A stretch of DNA of 64,000 nt from Scatophagus argus (taxonomy: Eukaryota > Chordata > Actinopteri > Scatophagidae): NCBI RefSeq assembly GCF_020382885.2, contig NC_058511.1:7409501-7473500 (forward strand), in the 5' to 3' direction. A program made the position numbers and the translations under genes. The notes below the pieces were generated by a model. It was not told the origin of the DNA. It saw only the letters and a program-made list of their open reading frames with translations, and did not search any database. Positions 29,101 through 42,600 of the stretch are shown here, in pieces (position 1 is the first letter of the stretch; each line of letters opens with the position of its first letter).

Positions 29101-32100
29101 AGCCGAAGAGAGCACTTAGTGTGCTGGACGCAGGCCACCATCCCTCATGAATAAAGCTTTGTTTAAGTTTCCTTCCTTGCTGGCGTCTCCTTTTTTTCAT
29201 TTTATTGTTCTTATTCTGTCTTGTCCTTCTTTCTCTCTGTGGGAGCTTGACCATAGAACAGACTGATTTAGACTGTGGTCACATATAACTGCAATCACTG
29301 GCTCTTGGAAAGCTGTATATTTTTAAGACCGGTGATCATAAATGGTCCAAACTGATAGTTCTGCTAGGGTACATATGGAAACGGTTGAACCCATGCGACT
29401 TTAAATATACATACATATATGACCCAACTTGAGACCTGAGTTACTGTTTGTCTTGATGCCTGGGAGGCCTTGGGACTGTTTGGTGTTAACTGCTCTCCAT
29501 GGGAGACTGTGAGACTGTGTGTGTGTGCCAATATGTGTGAGACTGAAAAAAAGCTTATATCCTCACCTGGAGCAGAGTCGGGGCTTTTAACTGTGGTCCC
29601 CTCCGGAGGACTGTCTCCTACTATGTTGGGGTCATGGGCACTGGGTGGTGGGGAGTACACCGGCGGTCTGGGTCCCTGCTCCTGGAGCAACTTCTTTGGG
29701 ACTTCATAAAGATGGACAGATGGAGCAAAGGAGGGATGAGGGAATCAAAGAAAGATACAGAGGATAATTAGATTCCTGTCTTATTTGAAAGGGAAATGGA
29801 TAGCAGTCGTATCAGTTGTTCATTCATTTATTGGAGATATTTTGGTGTCATCAGTATGTCTGCAAATATTCAAAAAGAAATGATGGTATATAAATATTTT
29901 ACAGGCTGCATTCTTCTGTGTTTTTGTAAAAAATCAGTTTAATAGAGTCTTAAACATTTGAAACGTTGTATAACCAGTAATGAATGTTTTTTTTGCATCT
30001 TGGGTGCAGGGGAAAGAAGGTTTTAATAATGATATTTAATCACAAAACACACAAGATCAGCATCAGTATCCATTTGGACTTTCTGGTCACATAATGAAAG
30101 GCCAATATTCACTCTGTTTTTGGTCCCCACCAACTCCTGATGCAAATGTCAGGTATTGTAGCTGCTAAATGTTCACCAGCTAGTTGGTAATTGTGTTCAT
30201 CTGCTGTTTGGTGTTGGGCGGGTAACATGCAAAAGGTGTAGAGTGAACCAAACCAAAACAATAAAGTTGGGTGCCAGACACAAACCAATAGCTTTTATCA
30301 TTTTTTGTTAGTCCATCAGGTTTTGTATTTGTGATGTTCTTTATCGTCCTTTTTCCTTAGGAAGTGTCTCGGTGACAACATCAGCAGCAGTTGTAAATAG
30401 CACAATGGGGGTGATTCACACACTCCTCCTGAACATCCACTGTGATTCCCGAAAGTCATGATGCTGCCTCCTCCTCACCCCTTCACATCCCCCAACCTCA
30501 CGGTGTGCTGTGAGTCAGGGAGTCTGCACTCTTTCCCCCAGACACAAACCCACAGTGCAGTGGGCTATACATTCCTGCCTGCGCACATGTGGTTTTGGAG
30601 GCAGGGCCATGCTCCGGTCAATGTGTTTGTCTGCCTCTGTCAGATCAGCGGTGAGTCACAGCTCAGCCTATGACTGTCCATCCAGCTTTAGGACCTATCT
30701 GTCTGCCATTCCTGCTTCTTCACTGCTCTGCGCAAACAAACAGGCAATGATGAATAATCAGTTGTCTGGTTTTGCTGACATCAGTAGCACTAATAGTGAA
30801 ACTGTGACATGCGATTCAGGGTAAAAATGGACCATTTGTTTAAAGGCTGATGAATAATCACACTGATCAAATTTCAAGAGATTTTGGCAGTGATCCAAGA
30901 GTCAATCAAGGCGCAGGAAGGAGTAGAACAGACCCAGCAAAGTTTCTCTCCACTGGATACTACTTACACCCTGGACACATTACAAGGTTTTTCCAACTGT
31001 AAGCAATGATGAAAAATCTGAGCAGGAACATTACAGTACAGTACTGACATTTATTGTAAAGATTATGACCTAAAGCTTATCCTTTTATTAGACAGCTGAT
31101 GGTAGAGATTGTCAAGATATATTGGTGGAAGGAAACTCTATCCATAGCACTTGCACACACATAACGACAGCCGTCTTTGAGCAGTGTGTATTTAAGGACT
31201 AGATATTTTGTGGTACTCCTGCACCTGAGCTCCAAGGATGTCATCTGCCTACACAGCTTGATACCTACAGGACTGCATTCGCTAAAAATGTTGAAAGAAA
31301 CTGGCATCAGGCGTGTGTGAGACTGATACAGCTGTACAAACTGTCGTATATAAACTTACAGTTCAGTCTGACAGTCACGTTAAGCTCCACCACATCTTGC
31401 AGAATCATTTTTTCTGTCATATTTTCATACTAACTTAACTAATAGGAAGCACAGCCACTGAGAACTGTGATCGATTAGCTTGATTAGTGAGAACCTTGCA
31501 GAGTCACACACTCATACTCTCTAACTTATTTTTCTATGTATACCATATTATCTCCTGTCAAATGAACAGAGGGAGCTGTATGGAGCAATGTACATGTGAG
31601 AGGAGAAGGTTTTGATGCTATCTTACTGTAGCCGATGAACAAAGCCAGTTTATTGAGAAACTTCAAAGAACTCTGCGTAATCTGGCTCCAACTTTTCCTC
31701 TTCCCATGAGCCAAAGGGCCGGAGGTTGGAGCCAGACTAACAGGGGTAGTCAATGATTTCTGATCTTTCTTTAAATCTGCTTAGACAGGTTCACCTTACT
31801 ACATCAGAAACATATACTCTTACATTTAAATACTGTTCAGTAATTGCATCATCCCATGTGGTAAACCGCACCAATCTGTTGCCTAAATAGGTTTTTTTTT
31901 TTTTAAAATTAAACCACATTTTTTGCAGGTCTGGTTGGCACAAACTAAATAAACAGAGCTCCCCACATGTGGAGGTGAAAAAGGCAGAGAAATAAAGAAA
32001 CAGGATTTGGCCTAGCAGCTCCCCTTGTCCTCCCTCATCAGTCTGACACACTAATCATGGGCTTTAAAACTCCACGCTGCCACCATCCCCACGCCACGCC

Positions 32101-33410
32101 CTGATTACAGCCCTCTGATTGGCCCTAATTGGCTGCACATGTGGCTCAGGGCCACAGCTGAGAGACGCCACAATGTGGCACACACACATTCACCCGCACA
32201 CACATTTTTACACAATTAAGGGACATATAAATGAGATACGCATACAAAAACGCATGCAGCCGTCCCTGTACATACACGTACAGTGCACATATGGATGAAT
32301 TACATGGAAAACATGCACACACACACACACACAGTAAAAAATATCCTTCCAAACTGCCATTTTTCATGTTATGTTTATCTATGGGCTTAAGTCAGTACAG
32401 TATAGTAAATTGACTGCTGGTTGTCTAAAAATACATGTCAAAAGGCTAAAACCTCTCGAAGCAAATGGCCGCAAACCACACGTCGAGCAGGAAAAACTTT
32501 ACCAGTAAAAGAAAGAAAGGGGAGTGCAAGGGAGAGAAACCGAGGATATAAATCACACTCTGTAGCCTGTATTATAATGGCATGGTCATATAAACGCATG
32601 GCAAATGAGTCCTCGCAATTCTCAATATAGCTCCACTAAATGGGACCTGTGCCAGCGCAGAACCTCTCACAGCGCTGGATCGCCACGGGGAGCGAAGATA
32701 CGAGGCGGGAAAAGAGTGCCCATAACAATGGCCAGTGTTTACACTGGCAGAGCCCAGCTTTGTTTTCACATGGGCTCTACAGGCCAGGGTGTGTGTGTGT
32801 GTGTGCATGCCTGTACATGTCTGTTTGTGGGCCATGTGCTGACCGATGCAGAATACAGTTGGGACAAAGCCCTGGAAGCCAGAGGGGATATAATGAAATA
32901 TTAAACCGCGCTAAATCTGAGATGAGATCAGAGCTAGGCCATTAATTTAGCCAGACTACAGCCTTTAGGAATATATATCGTTGCTGTCCGACAAAAAAAT
33001 GTATCTCCACTTTTTACGTTTCTGACATTTTTCATTGTACGGCATGTCCGCATTTCTCCCAAGCAACTGATGTGTTGGGTATTTATAAAGACACGGCAGA
33101 ACATGTGAGAAACCGTGAGCCACATATATTTTTATATTTTTGAGACCTGAGATGTGATTCATTTGTAGCAAATCTTAAATTAGTTATGTAGTGAACAACA
33201 TTTTACCACATAACACTTTGGGTCATAATTTTCATGTGAAAGGATAAATAGTATTATAGTGCTAAAAGGAGTGCATTGAAACAATGTACTGGTATACATT
33301 ATATGTGCACGTGTGTAAGAAGTGAGAGCAAAAGCCTCTGGTTTCAATCATCACACAACCAGTGCCTACTTAATCCACAACATTGAAGTGTTGCCTTGAT
33401 GCACAGGCAG

Positions 33411-33453
<43 letters not shown>

Positions 33454-33607
33454 CACACAGTGCCTCAAAAACTCAAATCAGTGTTTATAGACACACTTAG
33501 ACCGACAGAATCCTTTTTATTCTGTTTTTCCTCTTTCTCCTGCTTCCCAGTCAGACGCCACACAGGGAGGCATGCAGACATCTGCCCGCTCACATTCATG
33601 AGCCCAT

Positions 33608-33643
<36 letters not shown>

Positions 33644-36600
33644 ACACACAACCATTTTTCACTTAGCTAATGGCATTCCTGAAGAACAACATGCAAGGTG
33701 AATAGGGCAGGAGCTGAAGGTGTTGAGAGTGCATTCCTCCTCTGCCTCCCTTCTCCTTTTTTCCCTCTCCAACCCCCAGCGTAATGCTTTTAACAGCATC
33801 CAGCTGACTGCAGCTGATTGGGCTCCAGTGTACGTGTGTCTATATGGGACAGTTTGTGCTCTTTTGACAGCCTTACATGTTGGAGGTGACAGGTCTGTTT
33901 ACGATGCAGACAAAACTGTGTATTGATTAGCCGAGGATGGTTCAGTATATGGATGTGAGTGTACATGCCTGTGTGTGTGTGTGTATTTATCTTCCCCCAA
34001 ATGAAAGCACAATCACAGCCTCGCACTGTGAAAATTAATGGTTGCCTGAGTGTCCGCATATCTAAATGCATGTCTGTCACAGAACATGATTAACACACTC
34101 ATTCTTGCTTTGTGTATACAAAGCTGACCAGGTTTAAGGTCTGCTAATGTGAACTCTATCAAGGGACTGACAGTCATGGCCGAGGGCTTTTTCTTTCAGA
34201 TTATGCTCCCTTTTTATGTTAGTGTGGGCAATCTGATCTACTCTACTACCTTATTAGGTTTTGTTCTGAGTGTGTGTGAGTCTACTAGAGAGTTACAACA
34301 TACACTGGGACTGTGGAAATCCTAAAGGAGCTTTAAAGGAGCATACCGGTGGTTTTGAAACCCATTAACTAGAAACTATATCCCATTTAAATGGCCTGTA
34401 GACAATTTCCCAAAGCATGCCATAAGTTTTAAATTTAATTCCAACCTTCAAGTCAGCTATTGATTTACATCCATTTTACTAAACGATGCACAAGAAATAT
34501 TGGGAACTTTCTTTTTCATGTATTAGTGCGGCCATAAAAACATGAAGACTCAGATGTTTCAGTCAGTGTGAGCATCTTAGCTCTTCAGTGAACCGTTGGA
34601 GCAGATACAGAACACATGGATGACATCTGAACATACCAGTCTTATAAATTCAGACAAACCTTAGAGAACGTTTAAGGTGAAAATTAGCAGGTTGAAACTC
34701 ACTTGGCAAACTGCCATTAGTGTGTCCTTTAGCACTTTATCCAACCCAAAAACAGGGGTGTGTACTACACAGGCTTGTACTTATGCAGTATTCTTTAATA
34801 TAATTCAAGTTTATTTTACTGTATGATACACTTCCAGGAAGAAGAGAGTGGAACAGCTCAGCACCCCCATCTTGCCTCACTGAGCACCCTGCCCTTCATT
34901 CAACTGCAAAGAAAGAATTTTTCCCCTATTTACTTTAATGGATAACACACATCCCTCCGCTGTGAGACATCCACAAATGCAAATACATGCACACACACAC
35001 ACACAGTTGCCACAACATGGTCTCCGAATGTAATCACTCTCACTTCACCACAGCCATCAGTTATACTCCAAAATCCCAGCTGTTTTGGCTATTTAAACAC
35101 TCCTCATATGCCACACATGTGCACGAACACACAGTTGGTTGTTAACATAGATACACAGACAGGAATAGAGTAGCCGTTGGCAGTGTGGGGTCATAACAAT
35201 CAGTGAGAAAATCACTCAGCTGTTGCCCTGATGCCACTGATGCCCTCAACACTGACAATATGCAGAATCTCATCGGCAAAACCAACATAATACCAGGCCG
35301 TTTGCTGGTATTTTTGTTTTGTCTGTAATGTCACTGAACATACTAGTTTGTGTTTGTCTTATGTTTGCAATAACCCATAACTACAGCCTGGGTAGCTTTG
35401 CCATGTTATCTTACCAAAATGGGTCTAGCAGTCCATAAGTAGTTTGGGCTCATTTTATTTAAATCAGTGTTCATTTCAAACAACAAAAATGCAAGATATG
35501 TAAAAAAAAAAAACAACAAAAAAACAAAACAAAGTAATTTAAAGGTATCCTATTAAGGATTTTTCTAAAAAACATCTTAAAAACGCACACAAAAATATGT
35601 GTGTATAAGCGTGTATGTGCAGAGACCCCATCCTCTATCTGTATTCTCTTATTTTCTTACTATTTTACTGCATATGGAATGTTTTTTGGACATCAGTGAT
35701 ACTCCAGTCGGCAAACTATCAATGTAAAGCGCAGTTATTTTATAACCTGGGAACGAAACTCAACTAACAACTATCCTCCTCGCTTATTACACCTCTGAAC
35801 GGTGTGTTTACAAACAGCAACAGAGAAGTCCTGCACAGTATGCCTTTAACAAAGGAAATGTAAGACACAATTTATAGTGTAATTTTATCATTTTTTTCAA
35901 CTTCATTTACGTAATTACAAGGATTTTGGTGTATAATCATTAACCTCCCCCCATTTATGTCTTAACTTTCTATTAACGGAAAACATTCTGAGGTGTGTTT
36001 GTACTAATGTGACTTTGTGTACGTTTTTACCAGTCACCTCCCTTTTAAATTTTGGTATTACTGTGTCAAAATCAGTAAGATCGTAACTCTTGACTTGAGA
36101 TTCAATAAATCTTCATACTGTGTATCTAAGGTAGTCTTCACTATAGTTTAAATTTGGAGGTCTACTGTCCATAGCTAAACATGACATGTGACCAGAGATG
36201 CCACACTGAACGCTGCCCACAGTTAGCTGTAATGTTTGTATTTTGGCGTCTTTCCAGGATGGACGTGGGAGAGACAGGTCGGATGTTGATGTCAGCACAG
36301 CCTCGTTATTATCTGATGTTCCACTGGGTCAACAAGGATGTGACCGGTGCTGAATCATCAAACCATGCTGCCCGCCTAAACTCATTCCTTCATGTCTGAG
36401 TAATGAGGTAATGGGATGCTGAGTTTTGATTGGGTCAGAGAGCTGCTGAGATTGTCAAATGACTTGTGAAAACAGTCAAGACAGAGATCGTCATTTGTTG
36501 TCGCTGACATGGAACAGACGGAGAACACGCAGTGGCAGAACTTGTCTAGACGCAATCATGACAAAAATAAAGGCAGCAACATTCAACATGCAAGTTCCAA

Positions 36601-39600
36601 CACATGCCACGGCTGATCTAAACAATGGTGCTATCTTTAGCAGAAGGCAACAACTGCTCGCACATGGCAGTTCATAAAATCAACACTTGGCAACATTAAG
36701 GTCTACTGGGACCTGAGGAATGAATGTTTTGGTGAGGGATAAAATGCAATTAACTAAAAGCAGCCCAGTTCATTCTTAATTATCTTGAACCGTTCCTCTC
36801 AATATACCAAGGGTCTTTATTTTTATGTTTAGTTGCCTTTGTTACTGTGTGACAGTTGCAAGGGTTGAGATGAATGTTGACCGTCGACATTCTTTCTCTC
36901 TCTCTCTCTCTCAGTGCCTTGCATGGTTGAATAGGTTTGTGATTAGGCTTTCGATCACTGGTGAACGATGGAGCCCAAAGTGACAATAAGGTGGAGCAAG
37001 GCTCATTCCAGTGACCTGTATGTATCAGGAAACCCAGAACATGTCATGATGGTGGTGTACTCTCCAATAGGGATGGTCGATACTGAAAGTGTTTTAAGCT
37101 GCAATACCAGCATCAATAGGTATCAAGGAAGTAGAAATTATCTGCGATCTTGGTCCTTGTATCAAATTTGGTGTTATCATCCACCCTTACTGGTATGGGT
37201 ACGAACATCCATATGAAATGTGAATAATGAATGCGGAAAGCTAAAGAGCACACAATCACCCCAAAAGAGATAAAATAAATCAGTAATGACAACAACAAAA
37301 AAAAGAAAAACAAAATGAAGATAAACTTTATGAAGGTTGATGAAGGATAACTGATAAAAGACTCGGTGTGAGCAAAGATCCACGTCCATGGGCATACCAC
37401 TATTCAGGATACAGCAGGTCTCACAAGGTTAAGACTGTGTTTAAATGCAGACCCCTAAACAACATCAAATGAGAATTCGTGCTATCAGAGATGTGTGCAC
37501 ATAGTGGAGCAGATAGAATCGGTTTAGCTCTACTTCATCCACCAGCAGAGAACCCTGAGGTTCAGTGAGGTCAGTACCAAACTTGTTGAATGGACCTCTT
37601 TGATAAAACTAACTTCATTACATAGGGAACTGAGGGGCACAGGGATAAAGATAAAGTTAATGGTGTGGCATTACATGGTGTATTTGCTATGTCCCTGAAG
37701 TTTTCTGTTTTTTCTGAGAGAATGTTCTGATTGCTTATTATACTATGTCATTATGGTGGCATTATGGATATTTTATTGATGTCTTATTGTCTCAACTGCT
37801 GACCATGGGGCTGTTAAAGTAAGGCAATTGAGTTCAACAAATTGGACACTTAAAAGGTCTGTTGTGTAGGTTAGTGGCATCCCATGGTGAGGCTGCAGAC
37901 TGCAACCCGCTGAACGTCCCTAATCTCACGCTCCTCTTACGGAGGCCACTAAAAATGCGAAACATTCAGCTCTAAAACCAGTGTTTGGTTTGTCTGTTTT
38001 GGGCTACTGCATAAACACCATGGTGCAACAAGGTAGACCTGCTCCCTCTAGCTATAAAAGGCTCATTCTAAGGCAACAAAAACACAATCATTCTTAGTTT
38101 CAGGTGATTATACACAAATTAAACATAATTATGGATTTTATTTTCCATTTCTATAAATTCCTCTCGACACTGGACTTTTAAATGCTACATTTCAAAAAGG
38201 AAATCCTACTATGTTAAATGAACAATAAAAACTGTCTTGAGTTGCGGCAGTACACACGAACAGAGCTTAAAGCTAGCTCAGATACCGAATGCAGTGTTTA
38301 AGACCCTCTCCATGACACACTGACTTTTCAGTAAACATTAGACATGATTAGATTAGATTACAAGTCATTGCACTAAATGATGGAGGACATACCCATAACA
38401 AAATAACAAAGCAGAGTATGATTTAGCATCTGTGTGTCATTATATGCTCTATGATTTGTTGCAGGCCACCGCAATCTATTGCTCCCTCTTTATCATTTTG
38501 GTAAAACACTATCACCTGCCTCATATAATGCTTGTCTGTCATATATGCTTCTGCCCCTTGTCATTGTCAGGTAATTAGTGAGCGTGAATCATGACCAGTA
38601 GTAGTGTTCTCTCCAAGTTATACCTTAGCTCTTCCACAGAGGAATAACTGATGAAAATCTAAGTGGTATGTGGGAGTTGCTGTGTTCAGATGAGTATAAG
38701 AAAGGGAGGCATGTTTTTTTTCTCCCTGTGTTGACAGGGCACTGGGCCGTATTAGTGGTCAGGCCCGACAGAGATAATGACGATGAGGTCTGGGTCACCA
38801 CGAGTCTTGTCATCAGTCTTATCGCCATAATACACATGGCACGCAGACACGTACATGCATATTATCCTACACCTTTTGTTTAGTCTCCTACAACAGTGAA
38901 CTACACTCTTTTAGGTACCTTCCTTGGAGAACAAGAACAGAATAAGCGAACATTTAATAATGGACTGAACCTGTCCCATTTGAGCAGCCTTTTGACGTTA
39001 TTCTACAACAAGCTATTAGAACCATCTCCAAAAATAGACATTAGCAGGCAGGTGCTATCACAGGCTACACTGAGCAGCTGGTTGCAATCAAGAGAGAAGA
39101 GAAAGGCTGATGAGTGAGCAAAAGAGAGCAGAAGAACCTGCACGAATGCTTCCTTTCGCATCTTCCCTTACAGCTTGGTTTTCTTGGCCTACAGGAACAC
39201 TAAATACATTTAATGTTCTAACTGGGTTTCTTACATACATCTGTTGCAACTATGCACACACTACATAAATAGCAGCGCACTCATCGGCTCCATGATGATA
39301 TAATTCCAATTTTTTCCTAAACTCAAGTGCCTCCATCCCAAGACCTGCTGGGTACTGCTGTTTAGCTGTTTGTCCTGCTATGCCCTGTCTTCTTCTGCCC
39401 TTGTCAACTTAAGACATGATTTAAAACAGCTTGAGCCACAACAGATGCAGATGCATGTCCTCAGGGTTGAGAGAGGAAGGAGAGAGAGCACGAGAGTAAA
39501 CAGACACAGGGAGGAGTGACGGACACAGAGGCTGCCGGAGACTCTTTTACAACAGTCTTTAAAACAAACACCTGCTGCCGATGCTGGAGCGCCTGGGGAA

Positions 39601-42600
39601 CATCAGAGATCCTGCAATCTGTAAGCGCACGGTGGTGATTGGATAATGAAACTGAGCTAATAGACCTAAAACATTGCAAACTATCTCTCAAGTTCTCAAG
39701 TCTCCATTGGGGTGTAATATCCTGCACAAACAAATGCCAGGGCTGTAGTGGAAGGTAAAGGCATATAAAACGCTGTCTGTCAACCTCATTCAGCGGCACC
39801 CGCGAGGGTTTACGCCTTAGAAAGTGTAGCTTTAGTCCCCTCAAACTGGATCCCATCTCATGTTATCTTCTGCAAATTCTAGGACTGGAAATATCAAGAG
39901 GCCAACATAACAAAGCCAAAGTGAGACTAAAAGTCATCATAGAAATAACTCTTCTTTTTATGAGCAAAATTAGCTATTGTGCCCAGTTGTTACACATCCA
40001 TGAATACTGATACTGTATGATGAACCAAACAGGTCTCCAACAGTCTCATTCTCCTTAAAGGGTTATTTCTTGAGACAAGGCTGTGCAAGGTGCTTATCCA
40101 TAGTCAGTATTTTACCTACAACATGTTACTCTGGATCTGAACTAAGCCTTTAAAACACTTAAGTCACACAATAACACAAACAAACTAACCGATTAAGGCA
40201 CATAAATTTGTTTCTTCATCACTTTGGTTATTATGAAAAAATAAGAAAGTGCACAATCAATAGTGAGGCTAAAAGACAGATGCACAGAGTAGCTGGCAAA
40301 AGGCACATTTTACCCATCCTTTTTTTTTGTTTGTTTTTTTTAAAAAATCACCACAACCTTAAACAGTGTAACAAATAACTCTCCAGCCAAAAGAAGTCAA
40401 ACCCTTGTTGCAGCTGAGAAAATCTGTCTTCTCAATTCCCAATCCAGCTTGCCGTATTTTCATTCCAGCTGTGCTGTAAATCTTTCTGGTATCAAACAGC
40501 TGTAGAAGCCGTCCGACAGTGGGCCAACTGCGGCTTATGGAGTCCGAAGATGCAATCTGATCTGCAGTGGTTGTGTCTTTTTTTCACACTACATTGCTGC
40601 TGGGGGGTTTGGTGCAGATTTGACATAAAGCAGACTCACACAAGCATACACTGACACACGGGTCAACACTTGACACTTTAACTCGCACACACATTATGCA
40701 GAACACCTTCCCAGTGCATTTACTCAACCCTGAGACAGGAGAAGACAGGAAGTAAGAGTGGGAGGGGTGGAAAGAGAAGGAGAGAGGAGAAAAATTATGG
40801 CTGTCCCTGAGGTTGATACAGACAGAATAGCTTTAAACCAAACAGTCCAAAATATTTGTATCTATTATATTGACCTATGATACATAAGTACAGCATGGGG
40901 ATTACAAACGACCCTTGCAAAGGACGAAGATGAAACGGTTTTTACATTTGTTTTTTTGCCAAAATAAGCAAATGAGTTAAAGAGATTTTGTTGCTTTTGG
41001 TTTCAAGACTTTACGCAATGTTAAGCTAACAATCTCCTGACTCCAGCTACAGGTCTACTCTATCGATATCGATCTTCAAACAAGAAAGCAGAGCCCGCAT
41101 TTCACAAAATCTGGAACTATTCATTTAAAATCTGCTAATGAATATATGTTGATTAATAATTTAATTTAATTTAAGTTACTTTATTAATCCCAAACTGGGA
41201 AATTACTTCTCTGTTTAATTTAACCAGCTTGGGATAATCATTTATAATAATCATTTCACAATAGCATTCCAGGCATGTTAAGGTTTAAATGCAGCATTTT
41301 TTGAAATGCTGCTGACAGCGTCAAAGACATGCCAACGTTCTATGAGTTTAGACTAGAGGACCACCTCTGAATTCACCGGCACTGACCTTTATAGGGAAAC
41401 CGTCATATTAACACTGACAGGCACTTCATCAGGCGAGCAACAGAGTGGAAATCTTGTGATTAAAACAGAGAACACGTAGTAGTCTGTAACATATAGCAGT
41501 TACACCACAACCTTTGTTCTGACATGTCTTGTTTGGCTGAACTACTTATTTTAGTCAAACTTGTGTTAAAACTTATTCGTAACATATTAACACATTGCAT
41601 ATCGCAGAGAGCAGAGCTTTTCTGAAGCTTTTCCACATTAACAGATCTACATTATTCTTTGACTTTGGGTGCAAAGCTAACACCTGTGTTAGTTAAATAA
41701 CAAAATGCTACTTTCTTATGATATGTCAAAAACTATTTCTCCTCCTTGCACTTCCATGCTGAACTACAGTCTGGCACTGACAACAACAGAGCCCTGATTA
41801 GTGCTTGAGGCAAGCTACCAAAATTTTGGATTGCATAAAAGTAGCATCCCAAAATCTGACTGGTTTAGCTGAGGTCATAGCCAGACCTACAGAGGCTTGG
41901 ATCCACAGTGGCCTCGCTAAGCAAACACAACTTGGAGGTCTGGCTTCGTTTTAGCTGACGAACGTCATTATGCACGTCGATTAAAAACAAACACATCCAG
42001 CTTAGCTTTTCAGTGTAGGCCTATGGGTGGAAAATCCCCATCTGACCAGTTTAGACAGAGGAAAAGCGAAAGACAGAAACTAAAAGCTGGGACTTTTTTG
42101 GCAGATATTCTAATTTTTCTAATTTGTTTCTTCTACTGTCTAATGCCAACATGCCAACTCACCGCTTAAAAAGCAACTGAACTTGCAATGAAGCTGAATG
42201 AATACACTTTCCCTCTTTACTGTCCAAGAGAGTAAGTGCAAAAAGAGAGCAGGGATTATCCAGGTTCATCCTGCCAGCTACTGTTACTGTTATTAGTAAG
42301 GAAAAGCCAAAATCTGTCCCCCCTCAAGCATACACAAGACCTCACACTGGTCAGACCAAAACAGCCACTATTACCATAAGTGAGTATAAATGCAAGCTTC
42401 AAGATTTTATTTATTACTTTCTTGGCACTGAGTTTACAGACGTCTTCAATATTTTTCATTGCAAACAGATTATTTCACACAGTTGCATACAAACAAGTGT
42501 GAAAAATATGCATGATGCGAGACAGCTCAGACATAAAATAATTCATCACCACATCATATCAGCCACTGGGAAAGCTCAATATAAATCACAGCAGTCAGCG

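Noticed and set aside
33415-33650. Regularly repeated CA blocks that might suggest an array
   Set aside because: These are ordinary microsatellites. There are no repeat-spacer units and the genome is eukaryotic, so CRISPR is excluded.
37070-37205. GATGGTCGATACTGAAAG and GGTATCAAGG words resembling some fish transposon ends
   Set aside because: The resemblance is short and I could not find matching ends or a second copy in the window, so no element is called.
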